Below are positions 30,502-38,952 of a stretch of 64,000 nucleotides of DNA, piece after piece (the first letter of the stretch is position 1; every line of letters begins with the position of its first letter). Where the stretch lies: positions 186,001-250,000 of the forward strand of contig JACJNY010000025.1 of NCBI GenBank assembly GCA_014695295.1. Direction: 5' to 3'. The notes under the pieces were generated by a model. That model had not been told where the DNA came from. It worked only from the letters and a program-made list of their open reading frames with translations, and did not search any database. Made by a program: the position numbers and the translations under genes. This stretch comes from Microcoleus sp. FACHB-61. GTDB taxonomy: Bacteria; Cyanobacteriota; Cyanobacteriia; Cyanobacteriales; Microcoleaceae.

Positions 30502-31094
30502 ACTAAACCTGCATCAAGAGCAAGATAAGGTTGGTTTAACTTCTCATTAAGGTTGTCTCATAGTTGTTCAATGTCAATCCCAGCGGCTCGTAATTGCGCG
30601 GCTAACCAGGCTGTTCATTGCTCTGTTTGTTCAGCCCGTTGACGTTTTTTTTTCAGTAGGGAGTTGTAGAGTGGAAAGCACGTTAATCAGCTTTATACAA
30701 AGAGATTTCTCTAAAAGGAATGTATGTATATTCACTTGTCAAATTTTAGGAGAAATCACTAACATTTATGAGGCTTTAATTGCGGCATTTATTTTTTAGT
30801 CTAGCTATTTTCTACATTTTTTTAACAGCTTCTATTTCTTCAACCTCTACCCGGATAATAGCGGTTTCAAATTCTACGCCCACAACTCGGCTGACTTCGA
30901 TGATTTCTACAAAACTGGCACATTGAGATAGCAGTTGGCAATTGGATGAAGTACACTCCAAACGAGGAGCTTGTTCTTTTCGGCATTCTGAGCCTGTACG
31001 TCATCCTAATGAGAACCGCTATAAAGTCCTAATTCTCGTTCGCAAGCAGTGCCGTGAAATACCGATTTTGAGGCTTAGCCTCGCGTTGATAGAA
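30502..31094. other. Intergenic with gene remnants
   Basis: A Uma2 C-terminal remnant lies at 30558-30650 (separate entry). On the minus strand around 30820-30935 a frame reads CASFVEIIEVSRVVGVEF and on to EVEEIEAVKKM then stop, with no start or recognised family; it may be another decayed gene. No complete gene was seen. Confidence 0.45.
30558..30650 (-). pseudogene. Remnant of a Uma2-type C terminus
   Basis: The minus-strand frame reads KRQRAEQTEQ, a stop codon, then TAWLAAQLRAAGIDIEQL and stop. The charged RAEQ repeat followed by LAAQLRAAGID is the typical C-terminal tail of many cyanobacterial Uma2 proteins. The rest of the gene is not recognisable upstream. Confidence 0.6.
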
Positions 31095-31979
31095 TTATTG
31101 AAATTGGTAAAATTCTAACATCCGTTTGATTTTTGGCAACTGTCTTTCAGATTTTCGGAAAGCCAGCCAGATGCGATTGGTAACAGCCTGTGCAGGTTTG
31201 AGAACAAGTGTCAAGCGATTTTCTTTCACCCAATCTGCACACAAGTAGTCGGGAAGAACGCTAAAGCCAAATCCCAATACAACCGCTTGTCTAATTGCTC
31301 TTAAATCGGGCACGATCAGTTTCGGATGAACGTCAATTATTCTGCCAAATACAACTCGCCAAAAGCGGCGGGCGATCGGCAATTCTTCGCTGTAAGCAAT
31401 CCAAGGTTGGGTTAGAAGCCATTGAGCGAGTGGATTCAAATCAGCTTGGCTGGTTCCTTCAGCAATAGGATTTGCAATATTTGGCGGCCCAATAAGCCAG
31501 AAATTTTCCTCGAATAGCAGTTGACATTCAATATCAGATAAAGTGATTTTTTGAGTGGCAATTACAAGGTCTAGCTTTCCTGCTTTGAGTTGTTGGATTA
31601 ACTCTGCTGTTAACCCAAATTGCACGGTGTAAGAAGTGCGATCGTCCTGCGGTAGTCGATCGAGAATTCGTTCTGTGAAAAATTCTTGGGGCGTACCGAT
31701 TCTGATTGTTTGCGGAGTTTGGGATGTTGAGTTTTTGTGGGGAATTGATTCGAGTTTCTCGATCGCACCAGCAATTTGAGTATAAAGTCTTTGTCCCGCT
31801 TCCGTGGGAACCATCCGCCTCGGAGTCCTTTGAAACAAGGGATTTCCCAAAGCTGACTATAGGGCTGCGACGTGTTGGCTAACAGCCGGTTGCGTGAGGT
31901 GGAGAACTTGGGCGGCCCCCGATACGGTTCCCACGCGGTAAACCTCGATAAAGCTGCGATACCATTCAAAGTTAATCAT
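31095..31979 (-). pseudogene. LysR-family regulator interrupted by one amber codon
   Basis: From the ATG at 31979 the frame reads MINFEWYRSFIEVYRVGTVS, then a LysR helix-turn-helix (AAQVLHLTQPAVSQHVAAL), a TAG at 31857-31859, and continues in frame SALGNPLFQRTPRRMVPTEA through a normal substrate-binding domain to 31095 (294 codons in all). The consensus at the stop is Glu (GAG), one base from TAG. The downstream part alone (TTG at 31850) lacks DNA binding. It is divergent from the DJ-1/PfpI gene, which such regulators often control. Readthrough, recent inactivation or a sequencing error are all possible. Confidence 0.85.
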
Positions 31980-32087
31980 AAATAGATTTATACCAGCTCT
32001 AAAATTTTATAATTTGTATTTTAGATAAATTCGACCTAGGATCAGAACAACAGGCACAAACACACCTGATAGTAAGAGGAATAAACG

Positions 32088-32768
32088 ATGACTAGCCAAA
32101 AAGTTCTGATTGTTTTAACCAGCCACGGTACATTGGGCGACACTGGTAAAGAAACGGGTTTTTATCTCCCAGAGGTGACGCATCCATTGGACGCATTTAC
32201 TCAGGCCGGATTAACGGTAGATTTTGTCAGCCCCAAAGGCGGTAAAGCTCCAATGGTTGGGGTTGATTTAGAAGACCCGCTAAATAAGGCTTTTTTAGAG
32301 GATTTGCAACAGGTGGCGCGAGTGGAAAATACTCTCAATCCTGCACAGATTGACCCTGCAGAATATGGCGCTATTTTCTACGCTGGAGGACACGGTACAA
32401 TGTGGGATTTTGCCGATAACCAGGAACTTGCTGCGATTGCTGCTGCTATTTACGAAGCAGGTGGCATTGTGGGTGCTGTCTGTCACGGGCCAGCGGCGTT
32501 AGTTAATCTTAAGTTGTCGGATGGTGAGCACCTGATTGCAAATAAGACTGTGGGTGCTTTTACTAATGAAGAGGAAGCCGCTGTAGGACTGACTGAAATA
32601 GTGCCGTTTTTGCTGGAGTCGAAATTAATTGAACGCGGCGCTAATTTTACGAAAGTTCCTAATTTTCAGGCTCATGTTGTCGCGAGCGAGAGGCTCGTCA
32701 CAGGCCAAAATCCCGCTTCGGCAGCAGGTGTCGGTCACAAAATGGTAGAATTGCTCAAAAATAAGTAG
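32088..32768 (+). CDS. DJ-1/PfpI family protein (type 1 glutamine amidotransferase-like)
   Basis: In this 226-residue protein the nucleophile elbow is AVCHGPAAL with C132-H133, and E29 (YLPEVTHP) is the conserved acid that sets cysteine reactivity. YLPE and the GGHGTMWDF loop place it nearer the Hsp31/glyoxalase-III-like branch than small PfpI proteases. Likely roles are methylglyoxal detoxification or protein repair under stress. It is divergent from a LysR gene, so it was probably under that regulator. The spacer is AT-rich with ATTTTATAATTTGTATTTTA near 32010. Confidence 0.85.
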   Translation: MTSQKVLIVLTSHGTLGDTGKETGFYLPEVTHPLDAFTQAGLTVDFVSPKGGKAPMVGVDLEDPLNKAFLEDLQQVARVENTLNPAQIDPAEYGAIFYAGGHGTMWDFADNQELAAIAAAIYEAGGIVGAVCHGPAALVNLKLSDGEHLIANKTVGAFTNEEEAAVGLTEIVPFLLESKLIERGANFTKVPNFQAHVVASERLVTGQNPASAAGVGHKMVELLKNK

Positions 32769-33355
32769 ATCCCAAAAAAATATCACACAGAGAAACCCGG
32801 TTTCTTAAACAACACCTTCGCGTCTAAGTCAAAAGGCTCTAAGAAAGTAGGTTGGGTTGAGGCACTCGTACCCAACGCCATCAATTTTAAATTTTAGATT
32901 TTAGATTTTAGATTTTAGATTTTTGCTCCAATCTAAAATCTAAAATCTAAAATCAGTTGTTGGTTTCGCTTCATAAGGGCTCAACCTACTGTGAAAAGGG
33001 CGAAGGTATTATTAAAACAATCAGGTGTCTGGATACCTAATTACTACCTGTTTTTTTTCGGTTAACCGTACTCCAAGAGCCACTTTGAGCCGAGAACATT
33101 ACTGCCACATTTTCGTCGGTGATGTTAATGAAGTCGCGCTCGCTGTACGAGGAACAAATTACTGAGTTATGGGAGAGCTTAGTGAATTCCCTTCATTCCC
33201 AGTACGCAAAAATTAAGTATAATTTGGGAGTGCTGGTTTAGGGAGGCATCAAGATATTGAGCGCCCCGTCGTAAAACAGCCAAATAAACTGAGCCCTTGT
33301 TCTGATTAGTAAAATAACTAAATGAATAAGGTATTAGGGCATAATGTTGTGAAAG
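32769..33355. repeat. Repeat-rich intergenic region with ATTTTAG heptamers forming a hairpin
   Basis: At about 32885-32955 four ATTTTAG heptamers are followed, after a short loop, by the inverted CTAAAAT units, giving a perfect AT hairpin. It is nested in GTAGGTTGGGTTGAG (about 32847) and its inverse CTCAACCTAC (about 32980-32990). An AGAAACCCGGTTTCT palindrome lies at 32791-32805. The remaining 350 bases to 33355 contain no gene I can support. Confidence 0.7.
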
Positions 33356-33367
33356 ATGGAACAGGGT

Positions 33368-34744
33368 ATGGAACTAAATTTACAGAAATTTTATAGCGCC
33401 TGCAATCCCAGCTACACCCTGGCAGTAGCAAATCAAAAAGACCGACAATACTATATCGATTTCTCATCAGTGCGGGGCGGCACAATCGTAGAACAATTGG
33501 AGCGCACCATCAGCCGTCTGTCCCCCGACGCACCTACCTGTCAATTATTCACAGGTCACATCGGATCTGGTAAATCAACTGAATTGCTGCGACTGCAAGC
33601 TCAATTGCAGCAACAAGGATTTCATGTTGTTTACTTTGAGTCGAGTAAAGACTTAGACATGGCAGATGTAGATATCACTGACATTTTGTTGAGCGTTGCT
33701 CGTCAGGTGAGCGAAAGCATCGAGAAAATGAAAATCAAGCTGCAACCGACGGGGTTTAAAGCTTTGCTCAAAGGGGTTGCTGATGTTTTTCAAACTCAAA
33801 TAGACTTGAGGGCTGAAGCTAATGTCCCTGGTTTTGGGGAAATAAATGCCAGCACGGAAGGAGAATTTTCTCTGGCGTTGGGAATTGGCAAAATTACTGC
33901 TAAGGCAAAAGATGCTCCGAATCTGCGATCGGAGTTGAGGCAATATTTGGAGCCGCGAACTAACGTAATTTTAGATGCACTGAATAAGGAGTTGCTGGAG
34001 CCGGCTAATCAAGAACTAAAACGCCAAGGGAAACAAGGACTTGTAGTAATTATCGACAATCTCGATCGCATACACCTGTGCGCAAAACCGACGGGGCGCC
34101 TGCAACCGGAATACCTGTTTGTCGATCGCGGCGAACAGTTGGCAAGACTAAATTGCCACGTCGTGTATACAATTCCTTTGGTGCTGATTTTCTCTAACGA
34201 TTTGGGCCAGTTGACCAATCGATTTGGGGTAGATCCGAAGGTTTTGCCGATGGTGCCGGTGCAGTTTAGCGACGGTTCTGAGTGCTCTGAGGGTGTGGAA
34301 TTGCTGCAGCAGATGGTTCTGGCGCGGGCTTTTCCGACGGTGCACCCGAAGCAGCGCTATGCTTTGGTTGGCAAAGTTTTCGACTCTGCGGAAACTCTCG
34401 ATCGCCTCTGTCGAGTCAGCGGGGGTCATGTCCGAAATTTGCTGCAACTGCTGTATAGCTGTCTGCAGAAACAAGACCCTCCTCTGTCGCGGGAAACTTT
34501 GGAAAATGTGATCGTCCAGCGCCGCCACCAGCTTACTTTGGCGATCGAACCGGATGAGTGGAAATTGCTGCGCCAAGTATCCGCTACCAAAACTGTGAAC
34601 GGGGAAACTAAATACCAAATATTGCTGCGCAGTCTCTGGGTGTTTGAATACCGTTACGGCGAGGATTACTGGTTTGATGTCAATCCGATTTTGGCTGACG
34701 CCAAAGAGTTTCGGGAAACAGAATATCCGGCGAAACAGCTTTGA
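33368..34744 (+). CDS. P-loop NTPase, AAA/STAND-like, unknown function
   Basis: The protein is about 458 residues when started at MELNLQKFYSAC (an alternative ATG is four codons upstream at 33356). Walker A is GHIGSGKST and Walker B is LVVIIDNLDRI, with a cysteine-and-arginine-rich sensor region after it. The hydrophobic IPLVLIFSNDLG segment is consistent with the AAA+ core rather than a membrane span. The C-terminal half is helical with winged-helix-like character and could recognise a signal. It resembles conserved cyanobacterial ATPases of no known role. It stands alone between repeat-rich spacers. Confidence 0.7.
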   Translation: MELNLQKFYSACNPSYTLAVANQKDRQYYIDFSSVRGGTIVEQLERTISRLSPDAPTCQLFTGHIGSGKSTELLRLQAQLQQQGFHVVYFESSKDLDMADVDITDILLSVARQVSESIEKMKIKLQPTGFKALLKGVADVFQTQIDLRAEANVPGFGEINASTEGEFSLALGIGKITAKAKDAPNLRSELRQYLEPRTNVILDALNKELLEPANQELKRQGKQGLVVIIDNLDRIHLCAKPTGRLQPEYLFVDRGEQLARLNCHVVYTIPLVLIFSNDLGQLTNRFGVDPKVLPMVPVQFSDGSECSEGVELLQQMVLARAFPTVHPKQRYALVGKVFDSAETLDRLCRVSGGHVRNLLQLLYSCLQKQDPPLSRETLENVIVQRRHQLTLAIEPDEWKLLRQVSATKTVNGETKYQILLRSLWVFEYRYGEDYWFDVNPILADAKEFRETEYPAKQL

Positions 34745-35320
34745 GTTTAAAAATATCCACGACGAAGAATCTACCGCACAGCATATTATATTATGCTCCT
34801 TCTAAGTACCACAATCAACTTTGTTGGTAGTGAGAATTTCCATCCAGGTCAAACTCAGGAGACTTGTCTTGTCATTACAAACTTATTACCAACTTAAGTA
34901 GGTAGGTGCCGCAAATAAACATTACATGGGGAGGGCGAGTGAGTGCATCCATCTTATCGCTTATATCTGCTCTTTCTACGCTAAACCAGCCCCTACAAGA
35001 TATTGTTTTTTTTCGTACCGCTCTACTTATAATGGTTATTTTACGGGACACGCAGCTAGATATTACTCTCTCAAACCGTTGCAGCGGACTATTGTCCGCT
35101 GCAAGTTCTCTTAAATACTTTTTACTGCATTTAGTGAGAACAATATGTTTACTATATTATGATATGATTTACGCAAAAGTCAAGACATTTATTGAAAGTT
35201 ATTAAACAACCAATTTAAAAGATATGCTAGAAAAAGTTGTACAATAAAGCTAGCCAAATTAGTCTTTTTTTTTCTTTATTCCGGCTGACTTCTGACTTCT
35301 GACTTCACCATCTGACTACT
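34745..35320. other. Intergenic, with a perfect 11-bp hairpin and TCTGACT repeat
   Basis: TTGCAGCGGAC-TATT-GTCCGCTGCAA lies at 35079-35104 without a T-run. Three TCTGACT/TTCTGAC heptamers lie at about 35285-35306, just upstream of aroE. A GTG-initiated 99-codon ORF (34906-35205) spans the hairpin and has no support as a gene. Confidence 0.5.
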
Positions 35321-36223
35321 ATGATTAAAGGCACTACTAAACTGTTGGGAGTAATTGGTCATCCCGTCGAACATTCTCTCTCGCCGGCGATGCACAATGC
35401 TGCTATTTCCCACTTGGGAGTCGATTTTGTCTACCTGCCGTTTCCGATAAAACCAGGGGATTTAAAAGCTGCTCTTGCAGGATTTGCGGCGATCGGCGTT
35501 CGGGGATTTAGCATCACTATTCCGCACAAACAAGCCATCTTACCGCTGTTGTCGGAAGTTTCCCCGATCGCGCGATCGATCGGCGCAGTCAATACCGTAT
35601 ACCTGACTGACAAAGGTTGGTGCGGCACAAATACTGACGTTGAAGGCTTTCTCGCGCCGCTGCAAACCCCCCCAACCCCCCCTGACCAAGGGGGGGCTAG
35701 GGGGGGTTCCGATTGGAGCCAGAAAGTAGCGGTAATTTTGGGGAATGGCGGGGCCGCGAGAGCTGTTGTGGCTGGATGCGCTCAATTGGGATGTGCAGAG
35801 ATTCACGTTGTCGGCCGCAGCGAACAAAATTTAGCGGAATTTCAGCAGAGTTGGGTCAATTCTCCGATGCCGGTGCAGAATTTGCAGGTGCATACTTGGG
35901 AGAACTTGTCAATGTTAATCTCGCAGGCAGATTTGCTGGTGAACACGACGCCTGTGGGGATGTATCCGCAGGGGGAAAAGTCGCCGGTTGCCGATGGTGC
36001 GCTCAATCGAATTTCAGCAGGTGCGATCGTCTATGATTTAATTTACAACCCGAACCCTACCCAGTTTCTCAAAGATGCGCAGCTTCGGGGAGCGCGAGCT
36101 ATTGACGGACTCGAAATGCTAGTTCAACAAGGAGCAGCCGCCTTAAAAATTTGGCTGCATAAAGAATCCGTCCCAGTCGATGTAATGCGCCAAGCCTTGC
36201 GGCAGCATTTAGGCTTAAGCTAA
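35321..36223 (+). CDS. aroE: Shikimate dehydrogenase
   Basis: The 300-residue enzyme reduces 3-dehydroshikimate to shikimate with NADPH in aromatic amino acid synthesis. The substrate site is GHPVEHSLSPAMHNAA, with the catalytic Lys in ITIPHKQ and the Asn/Asp in AVNTV and GTNTDVEGF. The NADPH loop is GNGGAARAV, followed by VGRS. The protein is about 15 residues longer than typical because a GC-rich inverted-repeat element lies in frame between the two domains (about residues 115-129, PPTPPDQGGARGG). The insertion is in a surface-exposed linker and the rest is intact. Confidence 0.97.
   Translation: MIKGTTKLLGVIGHPVEHSLSPAMHNAAISHLGVDFVYLPFPIKPGDLKAALAGFAAIGVRGFSITIPHKQAILPLLSEVSPIARSIGAVNTVYLTDKGWCGTNTDVEGFLAPLQTPPTPPDQGGARGGSDWSQKVAVILGNGGAARAVVAGCAQLGCAEIHVVGRSEQNLAEFQQSWVNSPMPVQNLQVHTWENLSMLISQADLLVNTTPVGMYPQGEKSPVADGALNRISAGAIVYDLIYNPNPTQFLKDAQLRGARAIDGLEMLVQQGAAALKIWLHKESVPVDVMRQALRQHLGLS
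35665..35708 (+). repeat. GC-rich palindromic element inside aroE
   Basis: AACCCCCCCAACCCCCCC and its inverse GGGGGGGCTAGGGGGGGTT flank TGACCAA. It encodes the PPTPPDQGGARGG peptide. Related elements lie in lnt (43684-43720) and at 54151-54190. Confidence 0.85.
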
Positions 36224-36285
36224 GTAGCAATTTACAACTGAATTCGCGCTAAGCTGAGGATTAAAATATACTTGCCCTGCCATTT

Positions 36286-36717
36286 ATGAAGTTTCGAGCT
36301 ATCAGCCTTTTTTTTGCTACTTGCCTAATCGGAATTTTTAGTTTGGTATTCACTCCACCTGCTTGGGCTCTGACGCAGATTAAACTTTCCGAACTTTCTT
36401 ATCGCGAATGTCCTGCCGAAATGGCAGAAGGAACCGTCACCAGCGGCAGTTCTATGGAAGCTACCTGCTTTTTGATTACTGGGAAAGCTGAAAATAGCAC
36501 CGGCAAACCAGTTGTCAATGCCGATATTTTCGGCCGCATTTATGATGCCGACGACAATCCGGTGATGCAAAACCGGACTCGCTTGGGTTCTATAGAAGAA
36601 ATTCCTCCCGGAGTTAGCGATTTTCAGCTCAGAATTTCGGTTGCCGCCAACCAAAGAACACCTTTGAAGCTCAAGCAATTTAAAGCTACAGGTTTTACTG
36701 GCGTGGTTCGCCGCTAA
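36286..36717 (+). CDS. Secreted conserved cyanobacterial protein, unknown
   Basis: The 143-residue protein has a signal peptide (MKFRAISLFFATCLIGIFSL...AWA) and a mature beta-rich region. Two Cys (YRECPAEM, ATCFLITG) could pair. The segment TGKAENSTGKPVVNADIFGRIYDADDNP resembles FxLYD-like beta-sandwich domains that describe additions to bonds between secreted partners, but I am not confident. It follows aroE by about 60 bases on the same strand and may be co-transcribed. Confidence 0.6.
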   Translation: MKFRAISLFFATCLIGIFSLVFTPPAWALTQIKLSELSYRECPAEMAEGTVTSGSSMEATCFLITGKAENSTGKPVVNADIFGRIYDADDNPVMQNRTRLGSIEEIPPGVSDFQLRISVAANQRTPLKLKQFKATGFTGVVRR

Positions 36718-36977
36718 CGAAACTATTTGAGATTTTAGATTGCTGATTTGAGATTTTGGGTTGGCTGCCCGTGAAGTCGCGAGGCAGTTTTAGATTTTAG
36801 ATTTTAGATTTTTGAGTGGCTGGCAATTTCTCATTTCTAATGTACGAGTGTACGAGAAACTCCCCAGCTTTTCAACCGAGGAGTTCATGTCAAAATCTCA
36901 AATCTAAAATTTAGTTGCCGGCAGCTAGGCCTGCCAAACAATTTAGCCTAGATGCTTAAAAACTTAAGCTTGTCTAA
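36718..36977. repeat. ATTTTAG heptamers between convergent genes
   Basis: Clusters of TTTTAGAT-type heptamers lie at about 36726-36740 and 36787-36812, with the inverse (TCAAATCTAAAAT) near 36897-36910, giving a loose hairpin between the plus-strand secreted gene and the minus-strand yggT gene. Confidence 0.65.
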
Positions 36978-37265
36978 CTACAATGATGTTTGCAAGCTTG
37001 TCAAAAGACCGATCAAGAATTCCGAGCCGAACTGAAGTACAAAAAACGCAATCAGCGGCGAAAAGTCAATCCCTCCTAAGGGGGGGATAATCGAGCGGAA
37101 TAGATTGAGGTAAGGATCTGTTAACTGACTCAAAATCGAAAACGGGGGGTCATACCAATTGATATTGGGGAACCAGCTTAACAGCACCCTAAAAATCATT
37201 AGGACTACATAGATTTGCAGAAATGTGGACAGCGTGGTTGCCAAAAGGCCTATGGAATAACTCAT
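36978..37265 (-). CDS. YggT/YlmG family membrane protein
   Basis: The 95-residue protein has two membrane segments and the signature LLSWFPNINWYDPPFSILSQ with DPYLNLFR. YlmG proteins affect membrane or nucleoid organisation and septum placement in cyanobacteria and chloroplasts. The PPLGGIDFSPLIAFF segment is conserved. It is single-copy here and monocistronic by spacing. Confidence 0.9.
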   Translation of the reverse strand: MSYSIGLLATTLSTFLQIYVVLMIFRVLLSWFPNINWYDPPFSILSQLTDPYLNLFRSIIPPLGGIDFSPLIAFFVLQFGSEFLIGLLTSLQTSL

Positions 37266-37489
37266 ATATTCTGGTTGTAGTTTGAGTAAAGTTTACAGAC
37301 ACTTTAAGTTTGAGTTTAGCATAGCTGGAGGAGTGGGGGGAGTGGGAGTTGGGGAGACCAGGAGCGTTTTTGTTGTTCCTTGTTGCTTCTGTCTCCCGCT
37401 TTTAGCTGGAAAGATGAAGAGAGAAATGTGCGACAGTTGACCGATCGCCCGCATCGATCTGCCAGACTAATCTAAAATTTTAAATGGAT

Positions 37490-37813
37490 TCAGGAGTCTT
37501 GGGCGATTGAACCCTCGCTGTTGTGTCCCTGCGCGTTCCCGTTTACGTCGCCCAGTTGCAGTCGCACGTCATCTATTGCCTGATTTAGCTGGGCAATTTT
37601 ATCTTCTAAACTCAGCCTTGCTACTTCCATGCTGTCGGCTTCGAGTTGACTGGCTTTCCTCTGGCGAATCTTTCTTGTCTTTGGTTGTGAAGGTTCACTC
37701 AGCAATGCTTCAGCAGCGCGCCGCGACAGCACCGTGCCCAAAACTGCACCCACCAAGCCGCCAACTGCAGCTCCGGCAATAAATCCGCCTGTAAAACCCT
37801 CTCGATTGCTCAT
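37490..37813 (-). CDS. Small glycine-zipper membrane protein, conserved in cyanobacteria
   Basis: The 107-residue protein has an N-terminal GGFIAGAAVGGLVGAVLGTVL glycine zipper that should insert in a membrane, then a basic stretch (KTRKIRQRK) and an acidic coiled coil (LEDKIAQLNQAIDDVRLQL). This is the layout of YtxH-like proteins. The function is unknown. Confidence 0.7.
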   Translation of the reverse strand: MSNREGFTGGFIAGAAVGGLVGAVLGTVLSRRAAEALLSEPSQPKTRKIRQRKASQLEADSMEVARLSLEDKIAQLNQAIDDVRLQLGDVNGNAQGHNSEGSIAQDS

Positions 37814-37985
37814 GGCTCAACTCAACTGCGCGATATTTCTTTGATTTGTTTATTTTGACACTATTGGCTGGAGAAACCGGCAGACGATCGTTCGATTTTA
37901 GATTTTAGACTTTTGATTCAAGAATTGAGATGCCGATCGGGAAAATGAGCCGGAGGGACAAAAGCCCAAACGGGCATCCTGTCGG

Positions 37986-38354
37986 TTAGTTGTCAGGTAA
38001 GGCGAGGATTCCGACTTCCGAGTTAAAGCGGATCATTTCCAAAGATCGATCGCCATAAAGATCCTCAATGTGTTCCAAGCAGCACTCGATCGCGAAATCG
38101 TTCAATTCAGCAGGCTCAACGCCGTACATTTCCTCAAACACCTCTGAGTCTACCCGACAAAAGCGCGGTCGATCGGCATAAATTCCGCATTCTCGCGTCG
38201 TTCTGTCAAAATTTATACACCAACCATCCTCTCCGACTAAGCTCAAGTAGAGCGCTAATTCCTCTGTGGATAAATACTCGTCTAAGTCAGGGCGCTCTGT
38301 TGGGTCGAGGTAACAACAAGCACCGCACTGCTTTACGCAACGCCAAGTAGCCAT
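37986..38354 (-). CDS. YkgJ-type cysteine cluster protein
   Basis: The 122-residue protein has the CxxxCxxCC motif (CVKQCGACC, residues 6-14) and further Cys at W-C-INF, EC-GIY and RFCR, the Zn/Fe-binding cluster of the YkgJ/CxxCxxCC family. Homologs are annotated only as cysteine-cluster proteins. It ends just before ATTTTAG repeats. Confidence 0.85.
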   Translation of the reverse strand: MATWRCVKQCGACCYLDPTERPDLDEYLSTEELALYLSLVGEDGWCINFDRTTRECGIYADRPRFCRVDSEVFEEMYGVEPAELNDFAIECCLEHIEDLYGDRSLEMIRFNSEVGILALPDN

Positions 38355-38690
38355 AGTTTGATTTTAGATTTTAGATTTTAGATTTTAGATTTTAGATTCC
38401 CAGCATAATGTGGAAAATGCCAAACTTTAGGAGATAGGGGCTCTTCAAGTATATCAATTGCCAGCGCCGGAGGCCCAGAGCCTGAAGGGGCGGTTCGATT
38501 TGAGATTGGGGGCACTTTCTCGGTAGGAACATCAAGTCCCCGGTTCCCTGTGGCTGGGAGGTCGATCTTAGTTTACATTTTGTTGAATTTTGTAAAGTTC
38601 CTTAAAAAATAGGGACGATAGCCCGGTAAAATCAGAAGCGGATTTTCTAATTCAACAATCTAGACTTAATCACTACAGTCAGGAGGACAC
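38355..38690. other. Heptamer repeats and upstream region of psb30
   Basis: Five ATTTTAG heptamers occupy about 38358-38397, upstream of the YkgJ-type gene. The remainder is the promoter region of psb30; AGGAGG at 38681-38686 is its ribosome binding site. No further gene was seen. Confidence 0.65.
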
Positions 38691-38831
38691 ATGGACTTTA
38701 TAACCGATCTTTTCAGTGGTATGGCTGGTGTAGACTACCAACTCATTGTTCAGGTAGCTTTACTCGCAGCAGTTGTGCTTTCGGGCCCGATCGTGATTTT
38801 TCTGCTGGCAGCTAAAGGCGGCGACCTGTAA
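38691..38831 (+). CDS. psb30: Photosystem II protein Psb30 (Ycf12)
   Basis: The 46-residue protein is too short for most gene callers. After a short N-terminal extension the single membrane helix (VALLAAVVLSGPIVIFLLAA) ends with AKGGDL, matching Ycf12/Psb30. It is a small PSII core subunit near cytochrome b559 that stabilises the complex. The start is fixed by AGGAGG five bases upstream of the ATG. It is convergent with recJ. Confidence 0.92.
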   Translation: MDFITDLFSGMAGVDYQLIVQVALLAAVVLSGPIVIFLLAAKGGDL

Positions 38832-38847
38832 TTTTAGCACGCTCCGG

Positions 38848-38909
38848 GGCGATCGAGAGTTGGGAGTTTTGAGTTTAAAATTATGCAAAATTCACAACGC
38901 TCGATCGCC
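38848..38909. repeat. Inverted repeat GGCGATCGAG...CTCGATCGCC between psb30 and recJ
   Basis: A perfect 10-bp inverted repeat separated by about 42 bases lies between two convergent genes. Both arms contain the HIP1 core, so this may be chance pairing of HIP1 sites. Confidence 0.4.
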
Positions 38910-38952
38910 AATTTTCGCTGCTGCACGAGCTTTCTTATCAAATACCGAGTTA

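Noticed and set aside
32885-32955. CRISPR-like array
   Set aside because: Period is 7 bases with no spacers; it is a heptamer tandem repeat.
34906-35205. 99-codon plus-strand ORF
   Set aside because: GTG start, no ribosome binding site or family, and it spans a perfect hairpin.
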